Below, one piece after another: positions 47,413-59,807 of a DNA stretch of 64,000 nt; the first letter of the stretch is position 1; every line of letters begins with the position of its first letter. The notes beneath the pieces were generated by a model. The model searched no databases. It was not told the DNA's origin and worked only from the letters and a program-made list of their open reading frames with translations. A program made the position numbers and the translations under genes. The DNA comes from Eretmocerus hayati (Eukaryota; Arthropoda; Insecta; Hymenoptera; Aphelinidae): the NCBI GenBank assembly GCA_029851415.1, contig CM056743.1, positions 89,316,501 through 89,380,500 on the forward strand, written 5' to 3'.

Positions 47413-48570
47413 CAAGATTCAGCTTAAAATGTAGCTCACTCGTCACAGGATGTCATGAAATCGTTCGCAAGTTGCCAGCAAATCGAATAATCATCAAGAG
47501 CTGAACATTCTCAATGAAATTCGAGCTGATATCATGTAATTTTCGCGTACATTCGAATCGGGACTGTTTGACACCAATTTCTGGAACTGGAAATGGGCTA
47601 AAAATTCAGTTCGAGTATTTCAGAATATGATTGAATTGTTCCCAAATCAGCAGCAGATCGAGATCGCATAGGAATATTTAAGCGAGGAACGGAACGATGT
47701 CGTCTCATTCGTAGCAAGGACTGTATCTTAGATTTCTTGGCACCGAACACCGAATTCCAAGATTGAGATTCAGCTCAAAATGGAGCTCACTCATCACAGA
47801 ATGTCATGTGATAGTTTTCAAGTTGGCAGCATATCGAATTCTCATCCAGAATTGAACAATCTTGATGAGATTCGAGCTGATATTATGCGATTTTTGCGTG
47901 AAATCGATCTGGGATTGTTTGGAACCAATACTAGGACTGGGATTTGGCGGAGAATTCAGTTCAGGTAATACAGGATATGATTGGATGGGTTCGAAATCGA
48001 CAATAAATCATAGTCCCATCTAACATGAAATATTTCAACGAGATTCGAACTGCTTCCATGTCATTCGTAGCAAGCAATGGAGATCATATCTTTTGGCACG
48101 GATTTCCAGAATTAGAAATTAGCTCGAAATGTTGCTGACTCATACCAGAATGTCATGGGATAGTTTTCAAGTTGGCAGCATATCGAATTGTCATTCGGAA
48201 TTGAACATTCTTCATGGGATTCGAGGTGATATCATGCGATTTTCATGTGAAATCGATCTGGAGAAGTTTGGCACCGATTCTTAGAATTAGGATTCGGCTC
48301 ACAATTCAGGTCAGGTATTCCAGAATATGACTGGATCGCTCCCGGATTGGCAGCAGATTGAAATCGCATCTGGGATCGGAAATTTGAATGACGTTTGAAC
48401 CGATTCCATGTCATCTACAGCGAGAGATGAATCTTAGATTTCCTGGCACCGATTCCTAGAATAGGAATTCAGCTTAATCATCACAGAATTTGATGAAATA
48501 GTTTCCGAATTGGCAGCATATTGGATCGTCAGCCAGAATTGAACGTCCTCAATCCTATTTCGGCCGAACT
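47413..48570 (+). repeat. ~350-bp degenerate tandem repeat, about 3.3 copies
   Basis: Copies begin near 47413 (AAGATTCAGCTTAAAATG), 47766 (GAGATTCAGCTCAAAATG), 48114 (GAAATTAGCTCGAAATG) and 48465 (GAATTCAGCTTAATC). Shared internal phrases: ACAGAATGTCATG, TTGGCAGCATATCGAAT, GAACATTCT, GAGATTCGAGCTGATATCATG, CTGGCACCGATT. Spacing 348-353. Non-coding. Confidence 0.75.
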
Positions 48571-49880
48571 CGTGTCAATTGTCACTTAAAATGGATCCGA
48601 TATTCCTTCTAGCCTTCGCGGTACAACTCTCCAAAGATGAGGGCAACAATAGAGGCAAGCGTGCACTGGGGAGACATTCAAGGCGCACTCGTCACGTTGT
48701 CAGACTATCTAGATATGGCTTCGGTTGCGCGCTTCGCAACTCAGCAAACTCAGCAGCACAGCTAGTCAGCAACCCGGCGAGTCAGCGACTCAGCCTATAA
48801 GCAGCACGGCACCGTAGACCAGGGAATCGTCCAGGGCGCCCGGACTAGACAAAAGGTACTGTTGCGGGATGCCAACCCACCAACATTGTCACACACCTAG
48901 TTTGGTGACACACACTGCGAGACACTGTTTGATTCCACCCACGGGGCCACTACACTGGCCTGGACTCGAGGTCGACTTCTAGTGCATGGCACGCGGCGAC
49001 GTTTTGTACAGTAAGGTGTGCATAGGGCGGCAGCCATCCCAGAATTACCGTCCGGCGATGCGCAGCGCGGCTCCCACAGGCCCACGCAAGCGCCATGCCG
49101 CCCGACTGGGTGGGCCGACAAGTGCTGCCACCACCTTGGTGGCGGGAGTTACCGGCCCGTTCTAATGATGTCAGCATACTCCTCGTGTCACCTCGGGCAA
49201 AACTCGGAAGAAAAGTTGGACACGAAAAGATTAGTCCTGATTTCACCTTGCCCGAAATGACGGCGAGGGTTTGACGAGAGGAGACGAGAAGCGTGCTGCA
49301 ACGTCCACGTTGCACGTTTTACACCATTTCACCCGCGAGGAGGATAAGGTCCACATCCACGAAAGTGCAGTTGCTCGAGAGATCAATGAATTTTCATAAG
49401 AAAGTTGATGATAGGGCAATAACGGGATACTGGACTGCTGCGGGTCAGGCAAACTTATGGTAAAGGCGCGAAGTGATAATTATTAATATTTATTACTCAA
49501 AATGCGAGGTGGTGGACTTGTGTGCGCGGTGGCGGCCGGTCGGCGGTAAACTGCTGATGATGTGCGAAAACGATGAGCTCTTGATGCTCGATGCGCCACG
49601 CGTGGCGCTATAGCGAACTTGAATAATATGGGTGGCGTGTATGTGTGTACATTTGGCAACATCTAGATTCATCATGATTCATAGAATCTGAGATTCATTC
49701 CGATAGATTTTTTCGATCCTCTGTAATCTGATTGATTGTTTGTTAAACTTTTGGATCAATGCATACCATTTAATTGAGTGCAATTGACAGCAGATCGGTT
49801 ACCACACCTAGTTCAGACAAGATGTAGAGTCTTTCCTAATGTATCTTCAATCGATCCATCTGTTAAACTAGACTCAATAA
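48571..49880. other. GC-rich block with LTR-like terminus on the minus strand
   Basis: 48640-49470 is GC-rich with overlapping frames on both strands and no recognised domain. On the minus strand 49660 to about 49455 reads TGTTGCCAAATGTACACAC...GAGTAATAAATATTAATAATT...ACCATAAG, which looks like a short LTR with a poly(A) signal, similar in style to 3793-4120. Element identity unknown. Confidence 0.3.
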
Positions 49881-49884
49881 GCTT

Positions 49885-50812
49885 GACTCATCCTCAAATA
49901 TTCTGCTTTACAGGTTGGAAGAACTAGATATTTTTTTGTAACTTTCTTAAGAAATCATATCTCCAAATGATTCGATAGTGTCACCCCCATTCGGAGTTGG
50001 ATCATCACAATCTCGAGATATTGGATGAGTTATTGATTCTCCATTTTCACCAGATGATGTAGAAATGATTCCTAGATGTTTGTTCTTATCGAATACCTAA
50101 GGATTCTCCAACATTTTCCAATCATCATCAGTGAAATTACTCTGTTCTCTCGCTAGATAATCCACAGCAGAGACAATATCAGATTCGGTAGCTCCTGACA
50201 AATACATGAAGCAACCAATAGCTTCCCTATATGGAACTCTTTTTTGTATACTGATTTCTCACCTTGATTCGAAATTCACCCAAATCCAGATTCATCATTT
50301 TTATCATGCACCTGTTCCGTTATCATGAGAATATTTTACCTGGAATCTTGCATTTCGAATTTCTCTAGAACTGTTCGAATACATTGAGCGTGGAGTATTT
50401 GAATCGTTCCTTCTTCTGTGGTTCTTCCAATCCTTATTCCTTGTCCCGGAATAATGTGTGTTCATCAAGATTTTTCATCCCAAGGACTCTATTCCGATAC
50501 GCACTTATTTGTTAGAATCATTGCTAGTAGAATCATGATCCTCGCATAAAAGCATCGGTGAGTATTATGATTCCACCACTTCTCCAAGTACGAAACAAAC
50601 ATTTGTGTAGACCGTTTGCAAGATACAGGACTTCGATTCCCTTCGTGGAATCCATGTTCTATTCTGAGGACTCACTTTCCAGTGTCACAAAACTCTTCAA
50701 GTTCACACACTTGAATTTACGAGATATTCCCTCAACTCTTAAGTCTTTTGGAATCCCTATAGATACTTCCTCGTCGGGATCTCTATCCCAGAAAACACGT
50801 CTCAACATCTTA
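49885..50812 (-). pseudogene. Ty1/copia reverse transcriptase-RNase H remnant
   Basis: Degenerate, in several frames, right to left. Near 50800-50700: WDRDPDEEVSIGIPKDLRVE (copia RT region after the first catalytic Asp). Near 50450-50345: GIRIGRTTEEGTIQILHAQ, then CIRTVLEKFEMQDS. Near 50240-50100: VPYREAIGCFMYLSGATESD, then IVSAVDYLAREQS. Near 49975-49890, after a frameshift: VLPTCKAEYLRMSQAY (the family's LST.EAEY.ALS.A block). Stops and frameshifts throughout. LTRs not found. Confidence 0.75.
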
Positions 50813-51003
50813 CTGACAGACTTGGAAATTATATCCAACTACAATAGCAAGAATCGATTTGAATCAAGATGAACTCACCATTGATGCCTAGGTAACTATT
50901 TCTTCATTAACGCATTTCCAACTTCTTCTCGAGGTTATTCTGCGAGACCCACAGTTCAAGAGAGGTTCCGCACCAAGCCTCCGAAAAGCACTTATAGAAA
51001 TTC
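50813..51003. other. short spacer
   Basis: Nothing recognised; abuts the LTR starting at 51004. Confidence 0.4.
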
Positions 51004-53296
51004 TGTGACGTGGTATTTTAACCATCACAACTCATTCATATTCAACGGGACTTCTACCCTAAAATCGCAGGCAATACGCGCGCGAACGGCGAAACGACTT
51101 AAGAAAAATTCAGCTACTCCGCAACACGTCCTCAGCACAGCGTCACTTACCGTGCCATCGACTGAAAATAAAGAGGGGGGGGCGCACGCTCATAAATGAT
51201 AAATCGAATATTTATTACAAAAATATCTGGCCTATATTCTTTACGTTACTTCTGCGCGGTGATATATAAATCTACATATCTCTAATAACCGACACTTGTC
51301 AGAATGACTCTGTCCAAAAAAATATCAATCAATCGCATAAATTGTCAAAATGTCTCTATTCCTGAAAAATATAAAACACTTCACAAAAAGGCCATATCAC
51401 ACTGTCCGATCACTCGCGAAATCTACCTGCACTCCGTAGAGTGCAGCTTGTCCGGTCCCTGCACCGATATTTTCCCCACAATCTGCTCCAAAATTCTATC
51501 GTCCAAAATGGCCGCTCAACGGCTCTCGCAACGCGCGCGCAACGGCAAGCACCCAAAATGGCTTGTGCTCCGATGGTCGTTTGTCCCACGCGCTCAAGCA
51601 ACAGGTGCACGATCACGCATCTGGCTCCTACTCCAGCTATGACTCATCCGAGGTTTACTATGTCCTCATCCACGCACGCCTCCTCCAGGAGGTCTGTCCT
51701 CGACACGAATTTTCTATCGCGCGCACGTCTTCCCAAACGTCTTGTCCACGAGCACACGCCAAAACTCTACTAAATCGCTGCTCCGAATTTCTCCACGCGA
51801 CGCGGTTGCTGCTCCGAGTTCGCTGGTGCAATTTCATAACGCGCGTACGTCACTTGGAGACGTCTTGTCCACGAGCACGCGATGCACCAGCTCACGAGGT
51901 CCCCCGGGAGTCCAGTTTGTCCGCGGGCACGACGGTTGCCCTCCGCGACGCGCGAGGCTCTTCGCACACCCGACGAGAGAATCTAAGAGAAATAGCAAGA
52001 CCACTCACCGTTTGATGCCATTGTCCGTTGCTTGATTATTTTTCCTCGCTCCGTCCAAATGTGACGTCCCACAATTACACGAGTCCAATCACAGCAGCTA
52101 CTACTCGTCCTGGGCAACCGGGACTCCTGGGGGACTCGCGGCTGGGCACGTGCTCCGAATTAAAAGCGCGAGCGCGACTAGTACGTGTGTACTGCACCGG
52201 GTCAGATATACAAGTGTCACAATGGCCGGTTCATCTTCATCAGAAGCTCGCCTTCGTCTTCACCGAAGAGAAGCTCTTTGATTGGTCTGTCCAATTTTAC
52301 CGGAACACCGGCAGCGCCAGCTAGTGGCTGAGCGCGCCAAATATTCAACTTCAGTCCACTATACTCGTTCCATGCCGTAGCTCAGATTCTACGAAATTCA
52401 CTTCAAGTCCGTCAATTATAGTATATACGGTCCTGATGCCTCCACCCAGAGAATATTCTGTCCTGCTCACGCGCATGCACCGCTAAAATACGCGTGGAGG
52501 CATTCCGCACTCGCGCTCACCGCAACTCCATGTTTTCACCTCATATAGCTCTTATACCCGTCCGTATTGCAGCAGTATATCTATATATACTCGAGGCTGC
52601 CCATAGCAAAATGATATCCAGCCCGCATGGCTGCAGTATATCTATATATATATGCTGTGCACAGTCCGAGTGCAACATTTTCATGTGTACATAACCCTAA
52701 GTATACGTAGACGTCGTCCGCAAGCACAAATTCGCCCAGTGGCCGCTGTCCAGGTATCCGTCCGTTGTATTTTCGTGGCCACGACCGCCCGGGTGTGGCC
52801 CGGATGTATATGCCCGCAGCGCCGCCGCATCTCGTCCACCGCGAGTCAGCTGTCTGCTCTTGCCGCGTGTACCGGCCTGTCCGTCATCGCCGTCTTCCGC
52901 TGGGTCACCCGGTCCCATCCGTGTCCGTGTGATGGTCACCCGAGCGATGGGTGGCCATCCTAGCGTTATTTCAATGGTGCGCGGGTGTCTCATACACCAG
53001 GTACACGATGTACCTGTGTAACAGGTGATACGTGGGTACATAACCCCATTGCTGCAGGCATGCTCGCTGCCCCGGGCTGCAGCGGATGGGGCGATTGCCT
53101 GGATGGCTGGCAGCCCGGGGAGCGCATCACGAGGAGGGCCACCCAGCTGCTGCATGCTGTCGTGTCACCCGGGCCCCGCATGCCATCCGCACCGTCTCCT
53201 TGCGTCTTGCTGCAAATTCCGTACCCTCGCTCACCCGCAGGCGAGGGCCTCGTCCGTCATCATCGTCGCCGTCGTCCGCACGCCGGTGTGTACACA
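51004..53296 (-). repeat. 3' LTR (left copy) of the gag-only element
   Basis: Starts TGTGACGTGG and ends about GGTGTGTACACA on the plus strand. GC-rich with many overlapping ORFs on both strands (51304-52015, 52652-53432) that have no signature and are not genes. The homologous right copy is shorter. Confidence 0.6.
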
Positions 53297-56200
53297 CTTG
53301 CCCCGGGGCATGGTGTTGAGGAGCAGTATGTCCGTGGGATGTGGGAGGGCCGGTGTGGACCCAGAGCAGAGCATTTATAGCACTTTCTGGTGGGGCAACT
53401 GTGGGCAAAGTGATTCGGCTGATTGCAGTTGAAACAGGAGCCCTTACTCATTTGCTCGTCTTTTATCATACGGTCCCCACTGACCCTCGCTCGACCCGTG
53501 CCTGGTGGCCTGCGTTGTCCATACCCGGCATACGGTGGATACGGATACATCATCGGATACTGTGGCCATCTTCCGGGATCTGGCATCCAGGGCGCCATCG
53601 CGGCAGGTTGTGGCTGAGTCGTTGGTGGTGGAGCACTTGGCTGAGGTTGACTCGTCGGAGGTGCGGTCGTTGTTCGAGTGTCGACAGGGGCGGCTGGAGT
53701 ACTCGGCTGAGTAACCTTGGCACCAGTTTTACCACTCTGATTCCTGTTGCGGTTCTGCTGAGCACTCACCCCCGGTTTGGGGGCCTCGGCATCGGTAGGC
53801 TCCGTCCCGGCAGTCTCATTTCGCCCCGGCTTACCCCGTGGAGGGACCTGATTCGATCCCTGGTATGCGGCACCTGGTATACGCGACCTCTCCTTGGGGG
53901 GAGATGCAGTATAGCGAGCGTCTAGGTCTTTGCTACGCTCAAACTTCTGACCATAGTATTGTATGTCTTCTAACGTTCTAACTCTCTTGGTTTCCGAGTA
54001 CTTGCGCAGTTCTGGCAATAAATTCCGACGCACAATCTCAAACACATCACGGTCACGGGGTGGTCTCTTGAAATGCCCCAAAACTATTTTTATGCACGTC
54101 AAATACTTGGCAACCTTTTCACCCTTTGCCTGGGTGCGATGTTGGAGCTCGTCCATCACATCTTGACGGTCCAAATGTCCGACATACTGATCTCTGAAGG
54201 CATGCTTAAACTCTGGCCACGTCTCAAACTCATCTTGATGAGTACGATACCAACTGCGGGCATCTCTGGTCAGCGCGGCAGGCACGGCAGATAACATCTC
54301 GGCATCCGTCGCTGGCAGCATCCGCCGGCAGTCCTTGAGATTGGCCAGGAACTCCTCCGGGCCTTCTCTGTCCCCCCCCACCGAAGCTAATCTTCATGCT
54401 CTGCAGCATTTGAATAATTTGAAACGTCCTCGCGTTTGCCTGACCCGCCTGACTCCAGTTAGAGTCATCATCTGAGGTATCATACTCAGATTCGCTACTC
54501 TCACGACGTATGTGATTCCTGCGTCTTTCGCGGTGACCATCCCGAGAATCTCGTAACCTACGTCGCCCCCCTCGTCGCCTAGATCTATTCGAATCCGACC
54601 CTGAACGTCTATCACGGCGTGAGTTCCGCGGAAGAGAGTTATCTGATGAACTATCTCGGCTACCGTGGTTACCATGGCGACTATCGCGCCACCTATCGGC
54701 ATCTCGGGGGTTATCTCGGCAATTGCGGTGGTCCCTGGGGCGGTGACGTTGAGTATGGTCACCTGAAGTTTGTCGTTGACCCGTACGATCAATTTGCGAT
54801 GAGCACCGAGGCCCTCGGTTTCAGGTTGGTGGGTCGACACGACTGCAGGAGCCCCCGACAAGGTGGTCGCGGTGGTGCGGCACGGCACTCGACCCGGCAC
54901 GTCGCCCCTCCGCTTCTTGAGAGTGGCCTGGAATCACCCGCTCTTGACCCGGCACAACACGATTTCGGCAACTGTCCACCGATCGATCACGCGGATGTCG
55001 GTTCACATTAGTGTCTGTTCGCTGAGGCTGGCTCGGAGGAGAACGCTTCCGCGTCTCTGGGACTGTTGGTATCGGCTCGACACGGCTGGGACGTCTGCTG
55101 GATGCACGTTCGGTTCCGCGTGGGTTCACGTTGGTATTCTATTATCAGTAGGTGGCACACGCGAGCGCCTCTCACTGGGTGGAAATTCCGGTTGATCCGC
55201 GCAACTGCTGAGGCTATCTAGCGAGGGTTCACGACGCCTCGAACTATTGAACGTGTAACCTGGCGGTGGTTCGTCGTCACTCGAGTCTCGATAATTTCCG
55301 CGCTTAATTTTCGGTTCACGGCAACTGGCACGGTTTGAACGCGGCCTATTTTCCCGAGGGTCATCTATACCGAACGGAATTTTGTCGTGGTCCCACCACA
55401 TCGTTTCTCCACGTGAGAACTCTGGATTGCGCTCGGTGAGGCGATTCACTGTCCGGTAGTCAGTTCCTAAAAGGCGATGTCCCACTGGGTGTTGTGGTGG
55501 CATTGGCAGATAAGGTGGATCTACAGGCAAGCCTCGTTGACTCGATCCACTCCGGTGACCCACCGACTCGCTGTTACTTTCAGCTTCCGACGACTGACTC
55601 TCCTCGATGATCTCGACTCGTCTGGCATTAACTGGCCTAGAATTGACCGAAACAGATGGAACCACCGTCCCGCTAGGCCTGGTTCGTGGAATAGCACCAT
55701 TCCTAGGGCTCGGATTGAACAACAAGTCATCGGCATATACGGGAGGCGGTTGCTGCGATCCCGAGGCAGATATCAGCGCATCTGGAATCGCGGCGCCTGC
55801 TAATATAGCACCCGACATCGCGGCCATCTGTGTCATCAATCGATGACTCGATTGCGAGATCAGCAGACTACTCCTCGGCAACTGAAACGGCACATGGCTA
55901 ACAGCTGGGGAGGAAATGGGACCCGGAATACTACTCGTCACCCGCACGGCAGATTGCGTAGTCGTCGACACTGATGTGGTCACCGTAGTCGTCGCGGCAA
56001 CAGTCGTTGCCGCGTGGTGCCGTTGTGGTCGATGCGGTCGTGAGGGTCGGAGCAACTGAAAAGGGTGGTAATCCGGAAGTTGCAGGCCACGGCAGAGTTG
56101 ACGTCGAGTCAGCGACCCCGCTGCGCGATCCCGTCGACGAGGAAGTCGTGGTTGACAGAGAGACTGTAGTTGACGAAACTAACTCGGTCGCTGCGGCTTC

Positions 56201-56515
56201 TGTATTAGTTATGATGCTACTCTGTTGGGACGTTTCACGGCGAGACCGGTCCGAACGTCGCCATGACTCTGGATGTTCGGAGGGGTCCACACCCCCGGCC
56301 TCGTCTACTTCTGGTTCCCATGGTACATCTGCTTCTGGGAAACACTCTCTGAGCTCCGCCCTTACCAGTCGCGAACGCGTGCTTTCACGAGTTCCTCTAT
56401 CATTCAGACCTTTTGCTTGCAGCTGTCTCGTTACCGCTGCTCCATCTAACGCGAAAATTAATTGAGATACCCACTGGTAGCGTTCATCCCTCTCCAACAA
56501 CGCTATGAGCTCCAT
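53297..56515 (-). pseudogene. gypsy-type gag, unusually long, several frame breaks
   Basis: Starts at the ATG near 56515 (MELIALLERDERYQWVSQLI). The N-terminal half is Ser/Thr/Pro-rich. A strongly Arg/Asp/Ser-rich section (54480-54820: RSRRRGGRRRLRDSRDG, then RRRNHIRRESSESEY) precedes the capsid domain (54350-53900: EEFLANLKDCRRMLPATDAE, RSWYRTHQDEFETWPEFKHA, FRDQYVG). A Pro/Gln-rich linker follows. The first zinc knuckle is complete (CFNCNQPNHFAHSC); the second begins CYKC and is lost at the LTR junction near 53340-53296. Breaks: frameshifts near 56045 and 55135, a TGA at 54821-54823, and a shift at the eight-base G run 54372-54379. About 1,070 codons in all, far longer than ordinary gypsy gag. 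Confidence 0.8.
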
Positions 56516-57362
56516 ATCTCCGCACCGCAGCAATCCTGGGATCATAGGTCACGGCGGCAAGGCTTTCGGTCTACCCCTGGCCATCCCAGACGCAACCCAC
56601 TAGTCCAAAAACCCGGCAAAAGTACGGCAGCTAACTTCAAACCCTGTCAAATTCCCAGCTATACCCACTAAGGCTACTTGGTATTACCGCAGTACACGGC
56701 AAACCCTCCTAAAGTTCCGTGAGTCTATGCACACGCGTCACTACACTCAGTTAACTGAGTCTCGACAACTCCCTAATCGATCACTTCCAAGTTTCGTACA
56801 GAAAACCCGAAGAAAATCCCCAAAAATACCCTGCCAGAGACCACAATAATGATTGGAGACAGGAGAAATTCTTTAGAATTTCCTCGGCAAGGATAACAGG
56901 TACCTTCAGGAGCTGTAGGAAAATCAAACTCGGCAAGATTCCAAATATATTCAAATATCAACCTTCAAAAATATTCACACACATGCAAGGGAGGATAAGC
57001 CAGCGTACACAGGCAGGGAGAAATTTCCTGGACTCCGGGAAATTTGCTACGGGACCAGTGAACCGCAATAAGATGCTATGGTAACTCTACGTGAGACTCA
57101 AGTCCCACCAGGAATGATTTGACTGGGTAACTCTACCAAATCCTAGGCATCAGGGCTGCAAATGGGGTACAACTATTCAAATCAGGGAGAAATATTCGCT
57201 TTCACTATGACTATTGTGTGGGAGAGGGTACTACACTACTACTACACGCGGTGAGCCTCGTACGCACGCAAGAATACGGGAAAACCAACGATTTTTCCCA
57301 GCAGACGCACTTGAACGACTCCTTCGCACGCCTAGCATGCACCGCAACAATCTGAAACTGGG
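56516..57362 (-). other. leader of the gag-only element
   Basis: No ORF with a signature. The hexamer CGGCAA (TTGCCG on the minus strand) recurs here and through to about 59480. Confidence 0.45.
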
Positions 57363-57930
57363 CAAAAATCGTTCAAAAATTTTTAAAAGTGGCTAAAGTC
57401 CACTGAGAAATTTTTCAGAACGGGTAGAGTGCGTTCAAAAATTTTTCCGAACGGCGAAACACGTTCAGAAATTTTCACAAGTGCCTAAGATGCACTCAGA
57501 AAATTTTTACACACGGCAAAAGTCGTTCAGAAATTTTTAAAAGTGGCAGAAGTCCACTGAAAAATTTTTCAGAACGGCAAGAGTGCGTTCAAAAATTTTT
57601 CCGAACGGCAAGACACACTCAGAAATTTCCAAAAGTGCCTAAGATGCACTCAGAAAATTCTTACACACGGCGAAATTCGTTCAGAAATTTTCAAAAGTGG
57701 CAAAAGTCCACTGAAAAATTTTTGAGAACGGCAAGAGTGCGTTCAAAAAATTTTTCCGAAAGGCAAAACACGCTCAGAAATTTTCAAAAGTGCCTAAGAT
57801 GCACTCAGAAAATTTTTACACACGGCAAAATTCGTTCAGAAATTTTCAAAAGTGGCAATATCCCACTGAAAAATTTTTCAGAACGGCAAGAGTGTGTCCA
57901 GAAATTTTTCCGAACGGCCAGATCGCGTTC
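57363..57930 (-). repeat. higher-order tandem repeat, ~153 bp made of five ~31-bp subunits
   Basis: The marker CACACGGCAAAA/CACACGGCGAAA appears near 57511, 57664 and 57818, spaced 153-154. Within each period five ~31-base subunits of the form GTTCAGAAATTTTTCCGAACGGCA recur in a fixed order. About 3.7 periods. Lies in the leader between the primer site and gag. Confidence 0.85.
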
Positions 57931-58044
57931 CAAGCTGGCTAGAGCAGCTAGAACGCGCCCAGGAATTTTTGGAGCAACACCAAAATCGCGGCAGCACGAG
58001 CTACGGCAATAAAATCACAGTACAAAATTTTCAAAGTCGCGTGA

Positions 58045-58062
58045 GTCCTGTCACGGTCGCCA
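58045..58062 (-). other. primer-binding site (tRNA-Arg type)
   Basis: On the minus strand TGGCGACCGTGACAGGAC directly follows the LTR end (one base between). TGGCGACCGTGACA is the primer site known for 412/mdg1-group gypsy elements and complementary to the 3' end of tRNA-Arg. It fixes the element's orientation and LTR boundary. Confidence 0.75.
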
Positions 58063-58063
58063 T

Positions 58064-59779
58064 TGTGACGTGGCAAATGGATTTACGGGTCACACTTATT
58101 TATTTAATCAAGACTCTTAACCTAAATTGCAGGTCTCGCGCGCAAAGTTCGGCAAACGCGACTCTAGATTCTAACTGGAACCCAGCTTTACTGCGTCACT
58201 CGTTCTCTCCTTACCTTATTCGCCTGAAAAGTCGAAAAAAAGGGAGAGGGGACGCTCACACTCGAAATAATTGAATCGCAGTTTATAATAAAAGAATAAT
58301 CTCGGCACTATATTCTGTATACGCTACTTCTACGCGGTCGATACAAAAATCTACATATGGAAATCCCGACAAGTAGCACTCCGGAAGATTCAGTAATTAT
58401 TATCAAAAGGGTCTCTTTCTCATTAAAATGTCTCTCAAAATTCCCTGTAAATCACAATGGAAAAGAAAACACTACACTATCTCGGCACACAGTCTCGGCA
58501 AGAATTGGGACTCCAAGTTCGAACGAGCACGCTGCTCCGAAGCACTCACAAAATGGCTGCTCCGCGGCAATTTCCCACGCCACGCTCACGACTCGAGGCA
58601 AAAAATGTCTATCTGCCCACGCACGAATTTCACCCACCTAATTTGGGTGAACACGACACGCCCGCGACTGCTGGGGTGTGCTGGAGTCTTGGCAGAGTGT
58701 CAGGGTGCACTCCAGCACCGTCAGCCTCCCCAGGAGTCCGGTTCGGCAAAGCCCGACGATGGCTAATACGCGCGCACGAGGCTCTCGAGGCACACGCGAG
58801 AAAATTCACCAATTGCTAATAGAAAATCAAGACCACTCACCGCTATGATGCGACATCCTGGCAATCCTGGCAATAACTCCTTGACTTCCTTCAAATAATG
58901 CAAATATGCGACCCTTGTCGTCGAGTGAGCAACCCTGGACTCCTGGGGGGCTCACGGCAAGAACTTTGGAGCACTAGGCGAAAACGCAAGAACGTGTGGT
59001 CACTCTCGAGGCAATCCAACAAGTGGCACAATGGCCGGCTCCCTGCCGGCAAAGCTCTTCTTCTTCCTCAATAAATGAGGCTCTCTGATTGGTCGGCAGC
59101 AAGAATTTTGATTGGCTCTCAAAATCCGCGAAAAGCCAACATCGCCCTCTGGTGTCTGAAGCGCGGCAAATTATGAACTATGCGTTCGAACGCAAGGCAG
59201 CAAATCGTCAGCAAGATACAGAATTGACGGCAGAAATCTGCTTGGCTGTGGGTACGGCACTGTTTTCTGGCCTCCACCGGTTGCCTATTCTATCTCACTC
59301 GCACCCACGGCAAGCATCTGTAAGCGTGGAGGCTCTGCGCAACTCGCTATTGCCTCCACTCTTCGTACTTTCAGGCTATGCAATCAGGCACACGAGTATA
59401 CATATACCTATATATACTCGTCACGGCAACGCTATACCTATATAGGTATTCATCACGGCAACGCTATACCTATATGGGCAGTCATCACGGCAATAATATT
59501 CACTCGCAGTCTGCCTAGGCAATCTCCTACATGTCCACACACATACATAATGGCCTGTGTGTGTCGCCTGCATACCATTTTCCACCCAGTGGTGGATGTC
59601 CGGGTATCATCAGGGCCCCCGGGTCGGCAAAATGCGGTATAACCTACCCTGAGGTAGGTATACCCGTTGACAGCACCCTCGCGCCGGCAGCAGTAGCACG
59701 GCAGTGTGTCGTCTGCGCGAGCCCGCGTGCACATCGTCATCATCGTCGTCGTGGTTCTCGGGGTCACCCGGGTGTCTCA
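58064..59779 (-). repeat. 5' LTR (right copy) of the gag-only element
   Basis: Begins TGTGACGTGGCAAATG on the plus strand. The right end is near GGTGTCTCA at 59779, judged by comparison with the left copy. Considerably diverged from the left LTR, with indels. Confidence 0.6.
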
Positions 59780-59807
59780 GTGTTGTCGTGCGTGCTTGTC
59801 CTCAACC

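Larger units (their letters stand above)
51004..59779 (-). mobile_element. gag-only LTR retrotransposon (Ty3/gypsy type, no pol)
   Basis: Two diverged direct repeats, 51004-53296 and 58064-59779, both begin TGTGACGTGG on the plus strand and share many blocks (tttattacaaa/ctatattct..., TACTTCTACGCGG, TCTACATAT, ACGTGGAGGC/GCGTGGAGGC, CATCATCGTCG). Between them, on the minus strand, are a primer-binding site complementary to tRNA-Arg, a repeat-rich leader, and a very long gag whose second zinc knuckle runs into the LTR. There is no room for protease, RT, RNase H or integrase. Outer right boundary is approximate and no target duplication was seen. Confidence 0.7.

Noticed and set aside
51304..53432. 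Cluster of overlapping ORFs on both strands up to 152 codons
   Set aside because: GC-rich LTR sequence; no motif, and frames are not kept in the homologous right LTR.
54394..54900. 168-codon minus ORF reading as hydrophobic beta-rich protein
   Set aside because: Wrong frame of gag: the adjacent frame gives the arginine/serine-rich gag segment that joins the capsid domain across the G run.
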